Shown here one piece after another: positions 50,055-63,900 of a DNA stretch of 64,000 bases. This DNA is from Trogon surrucura. Its lineage: Eukaryota; Chordata; Aves; Trogoniformes; Trogonidae. The notes under the pieces were generated by a model. It worked only from the letters and a program-made list of their open reading frames with translations, made no database searches and was not told where the DNA came from. Position 1 is the stretch's first letter; each line of letters starts with the position of its first letter. Location of the stretch: assembly GCA_020746105.1 (NCBI GenBank), contig CM036620.1:25256604-25320603 (forward strand), given 5' to 3'. The position numbers were made by a program, and so were the translations under genes.

Positions 50055-53000
50055 ACCGTCTTCTTCAGAACACAGCTGAATAATCTGCAGTAATTGGTTG
50101 TCAAGTATTTCCCTTCTGGTAGCTAAGCTGAAGTGTGGCATTACTTCTTTGGACATTTGGAGGGAGAGGGGACATGGGCTTAGTTTTTCTTTTTTTAAAT
50201 GGTATGCTGCTGCTGCAAGAGGTAAGAACAAATCATGGTATGTGGGAGATGATAAAAATGGTACCACTGCCCAACGCTTTGCAGGACTAAAACCATGCTC
50301 TTGGTGTATTGTCCAGAGTGTGAGGCCCCAATTTTCTAGCCTGCCACTGAAGATGTGCTTATGGGAAGGCTAAAGTGAAGAACTTACGAGTTAGTTATTT
50401 CTTTAGCAAGAGAGGTTAATAAATAATGAAAATAACATTTTGGCTGTTTTACATTTTGTATGGTTTTACTGTGTTTTAGATTCATATTTCATGTAGACAT
50501 AAAAACTCCCACAACCAACTAAATCCCCTGAAATACAGAACATGTAGAAGATTCCCTTTCAAAATGTTCGGTCTTGGGTTCTGCCCAGAGATTGTAAAAG
50601 CAAACACAAAGTCAATGCAGAAACACAAAGAATTAAAAGCAAAAATAAAACAAGCTGAACGACCAAAGTGAATGACTCCCTACAGGTTAGAAGCTTGCAA
50701 ATGAAATACTAAATATTTCTAAATCACTGTAATTTTCTAGATGCAAAGAATTCTCCTGGTATTTTCATTAATGAAGTATTTCAGAAGGTAAGTGTTCAGT
50801 TTGCTACGGTTAAAATACAATTTCAGGTTGATGATTAGGTGGTTTGTTTGTGTGCATGGCAGGGGACACTGGGAATCATGTTTACATTTGAAGTTAGAGT
50901 TTTTGTAGAGCACTTTGTTACAAAGAAAACAGTATTACTGTGATTGAAACAAAAAATCTGTTGTTTTTTTTTAAAGATGCTTAACAACACAAACAGAAAT
51001 ATTCGGTCTACCCAGCTGCAACAAAGAAGTCACTGCACAAATTATCTGCCTGATAGCTGTCTGTAAAATACCTGTAGAATAAATATCACATTCATTCCCA
51101 TAAGTGTACAGAAGGGTCTTCTTAGAAGAAAGAGGGAAATCGGGAAAAATGAATTACCTCAAAAGACAAAAAGGTAGTAATAGCCAGAGACTAATAGCAG
51201 GACCACAGTTTTCACAGCTACTTCACTTGAACCTTCTTTTCAGATTCATCCAGTCTCCACTGGTCTGGTAATATGAAAAAATGTTTAAAGGAATATGATG
51301 GTCTCACTGAATTGTTTGAGGGGACTACACTATATACTACTTGCAATACAATGAAATTACCATTTTGATATTGTCATTTATATGACTTATGTTGAAAACA
51401 TTCACCTCCAGGTATTAATTACAACCATGTTTACTATTTTATATTCCAGTATACTGCCTCCTATTATTAAAAAGAAATACCTTCCTTATTAAATTGAAAT
51501 GTCTGACATTAAAGTAACATAATTCATTGTTTAAAATCTGAACTTTTTCAGACGATGAAAAATGTTCAAATTCCTTCTTTTTATATCAATCCAGGATGAA
51601 ACATTGGAGACGAGAAATTCCTTTTTAATTTTTATTAGTTAGTAGATAATTAATAAACATACTTTTTTCTTGAAAGGAAGTATGGGCATACAGTGTAGCT
51701 GGGCATTGAAATTTTGCCTGGAGTAGGTTGATTTAAGAAACAGCATGTTCTTAGAGATGTACTGAACAAAATACAATAAATAAAATATAATAGGAGGAGA
51801 AAAAAATATCCAGAGTCCTAGCTTGTATGGTCACCGGATCCCACATATGGCCAATCCTGCTACTACTTTTTTAAACCTCCACAGTACACAGAAAATCAAG
51901 GTCTACTTAAAACACATTGAAATGTGTTTATGTCAGACACTGGGCACATATCAAAACATCTGTTTTGAAGTCCCATCTTTCCTTTGTTTAAGACCATCTA
52001 TTCATTATTTTCCTGTCTACATTCAGGATTTATTTGTAAATGTTTACGGATATGAAATCATTTTTTTTTCCCCATAGTGACAAGTTATATATCTGAAGGT
52101 CAGGAACCTGAACCTTTACTCTCAACTGAATGCTCTCCTGAAAGTTGTAACTTTTCATAAAACAGCAGTAGCTCTTCGGTACTACTTACACAAAAATAGG
52201 TTTATAGAATATAAATATTTGTACCAGAGGTCATGGCTCATACTCTGTTCTCAAACACTTTTAAACTTAATGGCTTAGACAAATACAGGAATAGCCTAAA
52301 CTGGGCCTGTATATCATGACTTTCCAATATTTATTAATAATTACAGCATGAAATTAATACATTCTCTTTTATAATATTCTAGCAACACTATTTCAAAATC
52401 ACACATGTTAACAGAAAGGATGTCAAGCTAAATGCTAGCAATAAAAACCTTGAAAGATGTGTCCATGTAAAGCCACTAAACACCTGAAAGCCACAATATC
52501 ATTTTGCTATGATGAACAGATAATCTTGACTGACACCTGACACTGAAGACTAGAGCACTTTGTCTCTTATTCTTATGCCAAGCATATAAGCATGTATGTG
52601 TGCACATACAAGGTAAATTTAACATATAAAATTGCCAGTACGAGTACAGTTTATTGCAATAAAACCAGAAGCAATTACCACTTTTCCATTTTATCCAGTT
52701 TATAAACATTCATCCTATCTGACAGAATTATCTCAAGGAAGAAAACCCATGTTTGATTTTACCGGCTCACAATTTCCAAACTGCCCATTCCTTGCTGAGA
52801 CTGGCAGACAACCACTACGGTTTGGGAAGCAGGTGACAGGAGTGAACAAAAACCAGAACAACTCTCACCACCATCATTGCTGTCCTGTCAAGACACAAGC
52901 ATCAAAACTGGTCCAGAGAAGAGAATTTTATCTAATCCACTGGCAATATGACAAAACATAATTGTACATTCAACTCCACCACTCAGACGACTTCACCTCG

Positions 53001-56000
53001 CATTGAGAACTGAGAGTTACATCTGTGCTGCATCAGTGTTTCCCAGGTCTCAAATGCCAGGACTCTCAGATTTTACAGGAAGATGAAGCAGTCTCCATCA
53101 AAGTATTAGTTACACATAGGCAATGGTTACTGAGTACAGCAATTTTTTCCTCTTTAGTTATGGGCCACCTCATCACAGTTTAGAGACAGTTCGCAATCTA
53201 TTGCCTGCCGTCTAAAATACCATGGATCAGGTTGTCTTAAAAAAAATCCCAGACAGTGCAAACACGTGAGGAGGGATAAACTGAATGTCAGTGGTCAAAT
53301 TAATAATTTATGTAATAAAGTTAGAGGTGAACTGCAAATCTTTTTACATATTCCCCCAACTTCAGCAGCAGATGTTGAGCTGGAAGATAAAGTTGGCATT
53401 CAGCACAAATGAAATGCAAACCCGACTGGTTCTTAAGTCCCACAACATCCATTCTATTAAACTTTCTGCCACCAGCTCTTCAGTGATGCCCCGCTATACA
53501 TTAAAGTGTTATTATTACCTCAGTAGTGACACCAACCTGAAGCATAACAGTGACCTTTAAAAGCAGAGAGGTCATACAAGTGACACATTTTAATATTTAA
53601 TAAAGGCTTAAAATGTATTTTTGTATCTTCATAATACTGAAGATATAAAAAGTGATTTTTAAACTTGTCCAAAACTTTACTTCCAATTGGAAATACAGAG
53701 TATTTAAAATATATATTTTTACAGCTGACATAATGGCATGCCATTACAACAGGTATCATCTATAAGCGTAATTAATTTCAGTACTTGACAGGGTGATGGA
53801 TATTCTCAAAATATTATTGTAAATACACGTATTTTCTATTGCACCTACAGTAATTGTATGTGTATAGTCATCCTTTATTAAGTTTGTGAGAAATCTAATC
53901 ATCATAGATACATTTGTGCACTCTGATCACTTTTGCAATATGCATCATTAGAATTAAAAATTGTCTTTAAAATCTCATGCACTCTGTGATAAGCAACCAT
54001 TGTGATTACTTGTCTAAGCAGGGCCTGCAGGATCATGCTCCTAATTTTCCTATTTTGAGTTCATTTTTCACCTTTATGATCACAATCTGCTATAAGAATA
54101 AATTTCTTCTAAAATAGGATCTTGATTGTCCAGTCCCCTCCCAAGAAATCACCTTAGAATTAATCATAGCTAAGAGACACTTTAAAGGAGCTGTAGCTGT
54201 GAAATAACTATATTCGGTATCTAATTGACCCATAGAAACAAGACTTTGTTAAAGATGATTCCATAAAAAGCTGGTTTCAAAGGACCATGGAAAGCAGATG
54301 GATTTAAGGGAAGGAATTAAGTGTCTGCTGGTAGGGGGGTGATGGGTTGCTTCATTAATAAAATGTGAACAGCAGGAGGACACTAATGAATAGGCACCCT
54401 AGAACTGGCATACCAAATTTATTCCATCAGGCACGCGCATTCACACGCTCTCAAAATGAAAAGAAACCTCACCAACCTAACACGGTTTTACTACACTGAC
54501 AAGTTGAAGGAGTCTACAAAGGGATTCCTCAAATAGAAAAGTAAATGGTGGCTGCATGATAACTTTGAAAACAGTGGAAAGACCTCTGGACGCTAGGCAA
54601 CTTTCTGCAACAGGTGGTCAGCTTTTATGTTGTATTTCTTCTCAGGCTTAGCTTTCTCAAAATTCTCTCTCAGTACACTGATATCCTGTGCAGTATAAAA
54701 GATGCTTTGCTATTTTCCTATAAGCATTCATAGCACTTGATGGAATGTGACACCACCACGCAAGGGAAATGCAGCAAATTTAGATCCCAATTCAATGCAG
54801 CAGTTACTCAGGTATCTGACCTCAAAGGCTGCACTGCTCTCCACCCCTCTTTAGCTGAGAAACTTTCTGTCATGATTGAAGATTTCTGACTCGACCACAT
54901 ACTCAGCCTTATAGAAGGCTGTATATGGCATTTCTTTATTATGGATTATAAAGACCAGTAAAAGTTGTATTTAATTAGCCCCCAAAACACATAAGACCTA
55001 GAAATACAGAACATGTCATACACGTTTGGAAGGGAGTACAGAAATCCCGAATAGCCAAGTGTCAGCATTCAGCCATGACAAAATGCCTGAAGAGCTCTGT
55101 GGAGAAAGACAAAAATACATGGCAGGGTTTCACTAAGCACTAGTGATGAGGGCTGCTGCAAAATGAGCAATATGGTTCCCTTTTAACACAAGTAAAGGGA
55201 CATTTTTAGCACTGAATATTTATGTAAAAAAAATGTCATTTATTTTAACTTCAGTATACAGTTGCTTCCTGAATACTTACCATCTACTACACTGGTCAAA
55301 GCCCAACTCTACAGTCTTACGAGACCTCAGGGGTTCATTTATTATTTTAAGATGCTAAATTGTGGTCCAACCTTGCAGACTGATGGTATCTTTTCTTAGC
55401 TACAACAGCATTACACTGCTGAAGAGTCAATTTGGTCCCTCAACAGTTAGCCTGACCTTTTTCCCCTACAAACTGAATGCAGACTCACCAGTCTCTTGGT
55501 GGAATGAAAAGCCAGTGGAAAGCACCTTGCAAACACCAGCTCCTTGCTCTTGGAATCGGCTTCACCAGACAAATGCTGAAGGCATAAACATGTAATTGGT
55601 GCTTTCTGTGCCACTGCATGCTAACGGGTTCTTCCTCACTAATCTCTTATGAGACCAGGATACACTTTAGTGGCATCTGAACACAATTTTAGTGGTATCT
55701 GAGTGGTGTGGGAATGACGGAGTAGTTCTTGTTCTATGAATGAATGTATTCATGACAGAGACCTGAAATTAGGCAACGAATCTCTGGTTTTGCTGTGAGA
55801 AGGAAGCTACTTAAAAGGAACTACCTATCTAAGTAAGGAAAGGTGATAAATAATTATGTGAGGGACACCTGCCTGTTTTCCAGAAGCATTTTTTAACAAA
55901 TAGACTACTATAATATTTGTTAATTTAAATTTAGTTTTCTTTCAGTATTATGTACGTGCCTCATGATGTTGCAGTCGAAACTGCAATGAAAGTAGGAAGA

Positions 56001-56960
56001 TGTTTGTTCTATTTTTTTTAAGAAAATTTTACAGAAATTTTAAGGAACTCAACACTTTCCCTCCAGTGGAGTCTCATCCAAACTACTTTTGGTATAAGCA
56101 CACAAATCCGGGAATTTAAAATACTCTTTCAGAGGCATAGCCTAGAGGAGAATATAATGTCATTGAGTATCAAGCATATTTCTGCTTCTTCTGCAGAGCT
56201 AATGGTAATGGTAAGCTATAGTCTGCTAAAAGCTAGAAGAGGGGTAAAGCAGCAGCTAAAGCACTCATTTTTACATTTGTCTACAGTTTGCTGATATGTT
56301 TTAAAGTTCTTACTCATCTCTGTTAGTAAGCCTCTAAGAAATCATGACTTTGTGCTACCAAAAACTGTAGACGTGCTCTAATCCCCGGAGTTTGGAAGTT
56401 GGTGCAGTGAGAAAACATGTATTTTCTCTAGAAATATCACTATTTCCAATAGAAGGCCTAAGATAGCAAAAAATAAGTAGCCTGAAAAAGCACTGCTGCA
56501 ATTTAATACAAAAGGGCAAAAAGTGCTAAGAGTTAAAAGATTGAAAGGAAACCAGTCTTTGAAGTACAATGAAACAGCACTTTTCCTCTGCAAATGATTT
56601 AAAGCAGAATATCGCGAATCACCCAGTAATCTTCTTATGTGAAATTCACTGCAAGATTTTATCACCCCTTTATTAACTTAGGCACCCTGTGCTCTTCTGT
56701 CCGTCGTGGAAGAGGCACGGTTAGGATATGGAAGATGAATGCAGTTTATTTGTCCCAAACTTGTTTTCTATAAGTCCTTACCCTCACGGAGGCAGGATGG
56801 ACACCGTTACGTACAGCACAGAGCCACGACGCCTGGCCGGGAAAGGGCAGAGCATCTCCAAAATAAAACCATATCCTTTGCTTACGGATTTTCTTCTCCA
56901 GCAGTACCACACATCCCAACCTCCGTCAACAATTTAGGAGCTGTCACCTTTGTCCAGGGT
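50055..56960. other. 6.9 kb unique DNA, no gene recognised
   Basis: AT-rich, with no transposon recognised. A near-tandem pair of about 22 bp lies at 55665-55708 (TTTAGTGG(C/T)ATCTGA core twice). Open frames reach 109 codons (52632-52961), which contains a short histidine run and no domain. I would not call any of them genes. Confidence 0.5.
55665..55708. repeat. 22-bp imperfect tandem duplication
   Basis: Two adjacent units share TTTAGTGG(C/T)ATCTGA, followed by diverged ends. No function is evident. Confidence 0.7.
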
Positions 56961-57488
56961 GCCTTAGAGGCAATGGAGTATTGCATCCAGTTCTGGGCTC
57001 CTCAGTTCAAGAGGGACAGGGATTTACTTGAGAGTCCAACAGAGGGCTACGAGGATGATTAACGGACTGGAACACCTGCCTTATGAGGAAAGGCTGAGAG
57101 ACTTGGGGCTTTTTAGTCTGGAGAGGAGAAGACTGAGAAGGGATCCAATTAATGTTTATAAATATATACAGGCGGGGCGTCAAGAAGGAAGGGACAACCT
57201 CTTTTCACTTGTGCCTTGTGATAGGACAAGGGGCAACGGATTCAAGTTAGAGCACAGGAAGTTCCACCTCAACAGGAGGATAAAATTCTTGACTGTGAGG
57301 GTGACAGAGCACTGGCACAGGCTGCCCAGAGAGGTTGTGGAGTCTCCTTCTCTGGAGACTTTCAAGACTCATCTGGACACATTTCTATGTGACCTGCCCT
57401 AGATTCTGTAGTCCTGCTCTGTCAGGGGGGTTGGACTCAATGATCTCCAGAGGTCTCTTCCAATCCCTAAAATTCTGTGATTCTGTGT
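56961..57488 (+). mobile_element. CR1 LINE, 5'-truncated, moderately diverged
   Basis: This plus-strand copy starts near GCCTTAGAGGCAATGG, equivalent to the VRPHLEYC codons of the large copy, and ends with two ATTCTGTG octamers at 57488. A frameshift near 57030 (GAGAGTCCAACAGAGG) separates [15 protein letters not shown] from [18 protein letters not shown]. It shows more substitutions than the copies at 36759 or 24685, so it is probably older or of a sister subfamily. Confidence 0.93.
57028..57402 (+). pseudogene. CR1 reverse transcriptase, C-terminal fragment
   Basis: This open frame of 124 codons begins after the frameshift and ends at the natural stop position (57400-57402, after FLCDLP). 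[14 protein letters not shown] and [14 protein letters not shown] mark it as the ORF2 C-terminus. The start is an artefact of the frameshift. It has no catalytic part. Confidence 0.88.
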
Positions 57489-58335
57489 TTTGCACCCACA
57501 CTCCCTATCCTCCCTAGTGAGTTAGGGTGAATATCTGCCAGAGGCAGTAACTGCCCAGTAGCTCTAATGCTAATACAACCACAGCTATTAATGGTTTTAA
57601 AACTATTTATTGCAACTTTTAACATTTGAGTCCTTTTTAAAAAGCAAATGAGACTAAAAAAATATTAGCTGGATCTGGAGGATGCTTTTTTTCAACATTA
57701 AAAAGGCAATGCTCTGGTAAACTCTGTAATAATTGGTGCCATTAGATAAGAGCTGTAATCCCAGAACGGATTAAAATCTTGTTCACATTTTTATATCAAA
57801 CATTTCCATTTGCATGAGGTAGGAAAAAATCTGAACCCTTTAAAACCCCATAATTTTATACTTTCTTCTCCACTCATTTGGCACATGAACAAATACAGTT
57901 AGATAATCTTAGAATAGGGTTTGCTAAAAAATTCATCTGCTATGTTCTAGAAAAAATATTTAGAAATTATTACTTGACAGTGAAAAGGATTCTCACGGAT
58001 TAGATTAGTAAGCTTTAAATTAAAATAGAAGAACATTCAATACACAAACGGAACACAGTAATTTCTAAATGCAGAGTAATTGTACTTAAGGTATTTAAAT
58101 AAAATTATGCATTTCGGATGTACATATGTAAAATACTTTAAAAACTCTTTCATGTGGCATACATATTTATCCCTGTGATATTAATGCAGTTTCAACTTTA
58201 CTTAATGAGAAAGCAGTAGTTTTCTTAGACACAGTCTCAAATGCCTTCAGAACAGAACTTTTGGAAGGCATTTATGGATCTAAAGTGTATGCGTGTATGA
58301 TTGTTTTGGAGAAATCATTGCAATGATCTGAAATA
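57489..58335. other. Unique AT-rich spacer
   Basis: I see nothing coding and no repeat. It separates two CR1 copies in opposite orientation. Confidence 0.55.
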
Positions 58336-59110
58336 TTGCCCATTGCCTCTAATCTTTCCACTGATGTCCCCTGAGAAGTCAGGCTCCAGCTCCTGCACAC
58401 GACCCCATTAGGTGGCTGTAGAAAGAAATAAGATCCCTCTTATCTTCTCGAGGCTGAACAACCCCAGCTCACAGCCTCTCCTCACATGCCTCACGCTGCA
58501 CCTCCCACTATCTCAGCAGCACTGCACAAACCTCACACCAACATGTCCTTGTCTATCTTGTACTGATGAGCCCAGCACTGGAACTGGAACCAGTGCTGAG
58601 CAGAGGGGAAGGATCCTCTCCCTCAACCTAATACAGCCCAGAATGGCATCAGCCTTCTCTGCTGCAAGGGTGTGCTGATGATTCTCCTTCAAATTGCTTT
58701 CCATGAGGACCTCCATGGTTTGTTTCTGCCAAGCTTCTTCCCAGCTGTTTGGCCCTCCACCTGGTCTGTATATGGGGCTCCTCATCCTATCTACAGGACT
58801 TTGCATTTCCCTCTGCTGTACTCCGTGGTGTTCCTGCTAGCCCACTTTTTCATCTTGCTTAGGTACATCTGAAGGGCAGCTCTGCTTTCCATTTCACAGA
58901 CTTTTCACAATCTGGTACCACCTGAAAATCTGCTGGGATACTCCATGCCATCCCCTAGGTCATTAATAAAGGTGTGACATAGCTCTGGCCGCAGTGTGAG
59001 TCCCTGAGGCATGCCACTCATAACCAGCCACCAGGTGGACTTTGCACCACTCATCACTGCCCTTCCAGCTCCCTCGTCCAGCCTATTTTTCACCCACCTT
59101 GGTTGGAAGT
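58336..59110 (-). mobile_element. Old CR1 LINE RT segment lacking its 3' end
   Basis: The complement carries, in CR1 order, a KNRLDEGAGR stretch, SGMPQG (RT motif B, degenerate), FINDLGDGMEYP, then AEKADAILGCIR, PLCSALV, and at the other end the [18 protein letters not shown] (near 58437-58470). Frames change repeatedly, the FADD region is unrecognisable, and similarity is much lower than for other copies, so it is an ancient insertion. It has no 3' UTR or octamer tail, because similarity stops near 58336 within the C-terminal coding part. Later deletion or rearrangement must have removed its end. Confidence 0.82.
58905..59093 (-). pseudogene. Degenerate CR1 RT fragment around motif B
   Basis: This 62-codon open stretch has SGMPQG in place of the usual SGVPQGS and HTFINDLGDGMEYP in place of [11 protein letters not shown]. 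It is the best-preserved piece of the old element at 58336-59110. It stops before motif C, where frame and sequence decay. Confidence 0.8.
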
Positions 59111-60631
59111 TGCTTCATGATACTAAAAATGTGTTAAAGTTCAACAATTGGCAAAGATTTTTCCATTTATAGCAATGAAGATTGCAAAGTGACTCAAAAG
59201 ATCATTCCCCAAATCTCCACAACCCCATCCGTATGATAAAATCCAAACAACATGATGCACTGAAATCCCTAGGGATTCCTCATGACTGACAGAAAGTTTT
59301 ACGATAATAAGGTTCTTCAGGATCATTTGAAATAGATGCTACTATCTAAATATAAATGCACTATCATTATTTCAATGGGCAATCACCGAAGTAAACAGCA
59401 ACATTTCTATCAATGTGAAGAGCTCTGCTGCAGACAGGTGCACATATATTTGCATGTATCTGGAGCACCATGCACTGGCACACTGCTTGCATTCCATGGA
59501 AAGCCAGAAATAGAGGATTTTCAGTGTGCAGTTTTCAAACGCTTCAAACCATCCATGTTATGTCTCAAGCAAACGCAAAGGCACTTTTGTTCTTGCTGCC
59601 GGCTGAAGAAATGAAAATAAGCTACTTCTGAGTTACCCATATTCAAAAAAGCAATCCAAAAAGGTCCTGTAACCTGAAAACATTCTTCCATCTAGATATG
59701 GCTATTCTCAAAGCAGAAGTACGTTTATCAAAATCCTTGGGAATATCTGACAGTTCAATGTAATGGTAAACATAAATATTTTCAGGTTGAGATTTCTACA
59801 AGACTCTACTTTCTCCTAAAAACATAGATAAAGGAGAGGAAACACAGTAGGTCTGTATCAGTTGGAAAACCCAGAAAACAGCAACCTGGTATGACCACTA
59901 ACAAGTTACAGCTTCTTGATAGAAGTAGTTCAAGGGCCAACCAGATGGGTGTGCAAGAAAGCTGTTCCTGTAGATAAATAGTCTCATAGAGCAGAAAGAT
60001 AGTGAGGGCAGAAAATCATCGGAGATGTCTCTAAAATTTCACCACCATAATCTCAATAAAATACTCCAAGCACGCAGGTTGTGAGAGCTGATTTTACAAA
60101 GCTGCCAGTTTAATTTCCTTCACACAAGCAAACTCAGTTTGACTTTGGAAATCCTCACTTGTACCCCAGTTTCTCTTTGTTCAAAGATGTAACTTTCTTT
60201 GCTGAACAATGATGTCAGTGCAATACAAAATGATGAACAGGTTTGCAAGCTCAGATGATTCTGCCTACAAAGCCAAGTCAGCAATGCACGAGCAGGGAAG
60301 TGAATGCCACATGGACAGAAGAGCATCGCTGAATGGGTTTGCTCACATCAATGCCACTGCAGAGCCTATGCAAGACTGTTTATACTGTGAAGGCATGGAG
60401 AAATAGTCTTTTAACACCCCTGAGCAAAGCATCTGAGTGTCTATGGAAGATAAGAGTTACTATAAAACTAATTCATGTTGAGCTACAAGCTACAGTACAA
60501 TATTAAGTATGTAAGTAGATTTAATTTTATCAGATACATGAGATAAAAGGATGTTACAACGAACCACTTTCTAAATAGCAGTTCTCTAGCATGTGTGTAT
60601 TCAGCAATACACCAACTCTACTTTCTAAAAA
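59111..60631. other. 1.5 kb unique DNA, no gene recognised
   Basis: Only short open frames (92 codons or fewer) without domains. No repeats were recognised. Confidence 0.5.
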
Positions 60632-60958
60632 CCATAGAATCATAGAATGGCCTAGGTTGGAAGGGACCTTAGAGATCACCTAACCCAACCTCCCTGTCAC
60701 GGGCAGGGCTGCCTCTCAACTAGATCAGGCTACTCAAGGCTCTGTCCAACTTGGCCTTGAACACCTCCAGGGAGGGGGCAGCCACAACATCTCTGGGCAA
60801 TTTATTCCAAAGTCTTGCCACCCTTGTGCTGAAGAATTTCTTCCTAAGATCTAATCTAAATCTATTCTCCTTCAACTTAAACCCATTTCCCCTTGTCCTA
60901 TCAGTGGACGCTCTTGTAAAAAGTCTCTCCCCAGCCTTCCTGTAGGATCCCTTCAGGG
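60632..60958 (-). mobile_element. CR1 LINE, 5'-truncated, ATTCTATGG-tailed subfamily
   Basis: The plus strand starts CCATAGAATCATAGAATGG and GGTTGGAAGGGACC, then AGAGATCACCTAACCCAACC, so the element is on the minus strand. It encodes a C-terminal RT stretch (STDRTRGNGFKLKENRFRLD, ARLWNKLPRDVVAAPSLE, open on the minus strand from about 60945 to the stop at 60720). The wording of both tail and protein (LRKKFFSTRVARLWNKL) differs from the [13 protein letters not shown] type, so this is a third CR1 lineage in the window. The 5' edge is near ATCCCTTCAGG. Confidence 0.92.
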
Positions 60959-63900
60959 ATAGTGAGAGTGGCAAGAGAGGAGGAGAAAGAAGAAACTCAG
61001 AATGGGACTCAGACTTGACATTCATAAACAGTACAAACCTCAAGTTTCTGAAACAAACAGCAAAGTCTGTTATGCCCGGGTATGTTTTTGCTCCTGCAGT
61101 CCCAAATCAAGTGTCAGAGATCTAACAGAGAATTACTTTCATTATGGTATTGCTGCTGATGGGTGAAACTGGACTAGCTCATAAATTGCAAATACGCAAT
61201 GAAGCTCCTAATTTATTTGCATTTATGCTCAGCCCTTAAGGGACTTACTGATACCAAATGCTATAAAACACATCATGGTCTCTAAAAAAAATTCCTGCCT
61301 TGCCTCCAGTGATAAAAGACGAGACCATCATCCCCTAATTACATATATTATCTCCCAGGTGAAACCTAGCAGATTCTAGCACCAGAACATAGATCATATT
61401 ATTTTCATATTAAAGAGCAAATAATTTTAAAAAAATAAACCCATATGTGTGTATTAATCTCTCCTTATGAACAGAGTCAGGGGAAAAGTTGTGGAAATGC
61501 AGATTCTGAATTTGTAGAATGGATTAATAGAAAACATCGTCAATATGCATTGATTTGTACTAAAATATGAAGAAAATTAATCAGCACAATGACAATAAGA
61601 AACAAGATACAAAGTTGTTCGAAAGACTAAAAAACTATTTGTTTAAAATCAAAAGCTTTTCTGTTCTTGTCAAAGATTTTGAGGCTATTTTCACAGTCAT
61701 CTGTTAAAAGAAGTTTAATGAAAAAATTACTTCTGCATCAAAATCAGATTTAATGTAGTTAATATTCCTTCTGTCAATTTTTTTTGATATTTTATATATT
61801 TTATTCCTAAAAGTGGTGAAAATATTTGAGAAAAATAATAGAAATAATCACACTGAAATTAAGAATTTGATCCATAAATTAAAAACCCCAAAAACTGAAC
61901 ACAAAAAATCTCAGAACTTTCTATTTTATGGGAAATGTCAAACATAAATTTTCTGTTCCAATCTAGAACCTATTTTTAACATGTTAGAATTCCTGATAAA
62001 ATGGATATTGTAAATTCAATTTGTAGTAGTTGAAAACGAAGCCAGTACAGCAGAATTTTCTTAAGCTCACTCAGCACAAACAGATGGCATAATTCGTGCC
62101 AGGGAGAAATCTTCTTGTTTTTCCTTCCCATCTTTCCGGCTTCATTGTACAGTTATGAGGTTTTACCTAATCCTGCAAAGATGGCAAGATTGAAGAAAAA
62201 TGATGCTTTCCTGGCAAAGTGTCATAAAATTCTATGCAATTACAAAAGAAAAGGCTTTCCCAATTAAAATAAAAAAATAAAATTCGCCTGTTTGGAATGA
62301 TGAATTGCATCGAATCCTTGAAAAACGGCTACATCACATTCTGTGCAGAGATTTGCATTGATTGTGTGCTATGGTATCTTGCCTGGACACTTGAGGGAGG
62401 AAAGCTGTGTGGGGCTGTTATTATGTGCAATGTGTGTTTTGTTCTGGGACAGCTGCGGGTTCTTTATGTCTGATCTGCTGCACCTCTTGATGAGATTGAT
62501 CCTTGACTAAATAGCACGCTGAAGATAATGACTCATATTTTTTGTCTTTCGTATTCCAGTAAATATATAAAACCCACCAATCATAACAGAAGCCCTGAAC
62601 CTAGCTGCAACAGCGTGAATGGCAAAACATTAATTGACTGACTAGGGGCAGGATCAGATCTCAGCATAGCCAACTGGTGCAATCCCAGAAAGGACACTAA
62701 ATAAAACACCTGCACAGAGCTTATTTGAGATTATCTGTGACAGGGAAGATTTAGCCTCATTTTTCATGGTCATTCGGGCCTTGAAAAAAGTAATAAAATT
62801 GGATGTCCAGATGCAATTAGGAAAAAATAGCAAAAAACATCATACTTAATATTTTCATTACTCTCTTGATTAGAGGATGTGACTTAATATTCCTTTTTAC
62901 ACCATTAAATGCTTCAGCTTACTATATATTATTAACACTCCATAGTAGATTAAAATTATTATAGCTATTAAGCCTTTTAAAAGCATTATGCAAATTCTCT
63001 TTTAACTGTAAAACCATTTCATACAACCAGAAGCCAGCAAAGATTAAATCAGTTTAACTATAAGGAAAGAACATGATTTTCTTTTATTATTTTTGTATGT
63101 GGCATGTAGCACAACGTAAGTTCTATTCTTAGTTCAGACATCAATTTTTTAATCAAGGTCAAAACAGCTGCAGTAAACAAGCATCCTATCAAGCAATACG
63201 TTTTTGAGAAAGCATGAGAAAGAAACTTACAGTTAAATCCTGACTACTCCTAGCTGATCATGGAAATAATAAATGCAGCTATGTCACATAAACCGCACAA
63301 TTTCACTACCCATTCTCAGTGCTTGATTTTCAACAGCGTTGTAATCCAAACACTTCCGGACTGTCCCTGTGAAGCATGCACAGTCCGATAAAGCTATTCA
63401 TTGTTTCTAAAGGCCACCAAATACAGCATACCTCTTTTTTGCAGTGCCACGGTTACTTTATGCAGACGTATCACACCGACTTAAAGTGTCTTGAGACCCC
63501 GATCCAGAGGAGACCAAGTAGGAAACTGTTCTCAAGACTCACTAGATGCCACTCACTATCTTCGAGGAGTCATTAAGGTCGTGGCAACAGAGGAATCTAC
63601 ATCAAAGCTTGTGCTCTGGTCAGAAAACAACAGAGCAACTTTAGCAATGATAAAGGCACCACTCTTACCTAATAAGCAGAAATGAGTTACATGCACTGAC
63701 CTCATTAATATTTGTTTACATGAAGAGTTGTTGCCTTAAATTTTTATGTGAATTATTAGCTTCAATGCATGAAAAACTTCACAACTTCACCTCAAAATAC
63801 CTATATTGGCTTATCCATGGTAAAATAATTTTTCCCCTCAGTGGGTTAATGGCTTGCTAGTAGTTTGGTCAAGCACATTAGAAGAAGCACCTGCTGTACT

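Noticed and set aside
58412..58872. Plus-strand frames of 88 and 66 codons
   Set aside because: They lie antisense to the old minus-strand CR1, whose protein similarity explains the sequence.
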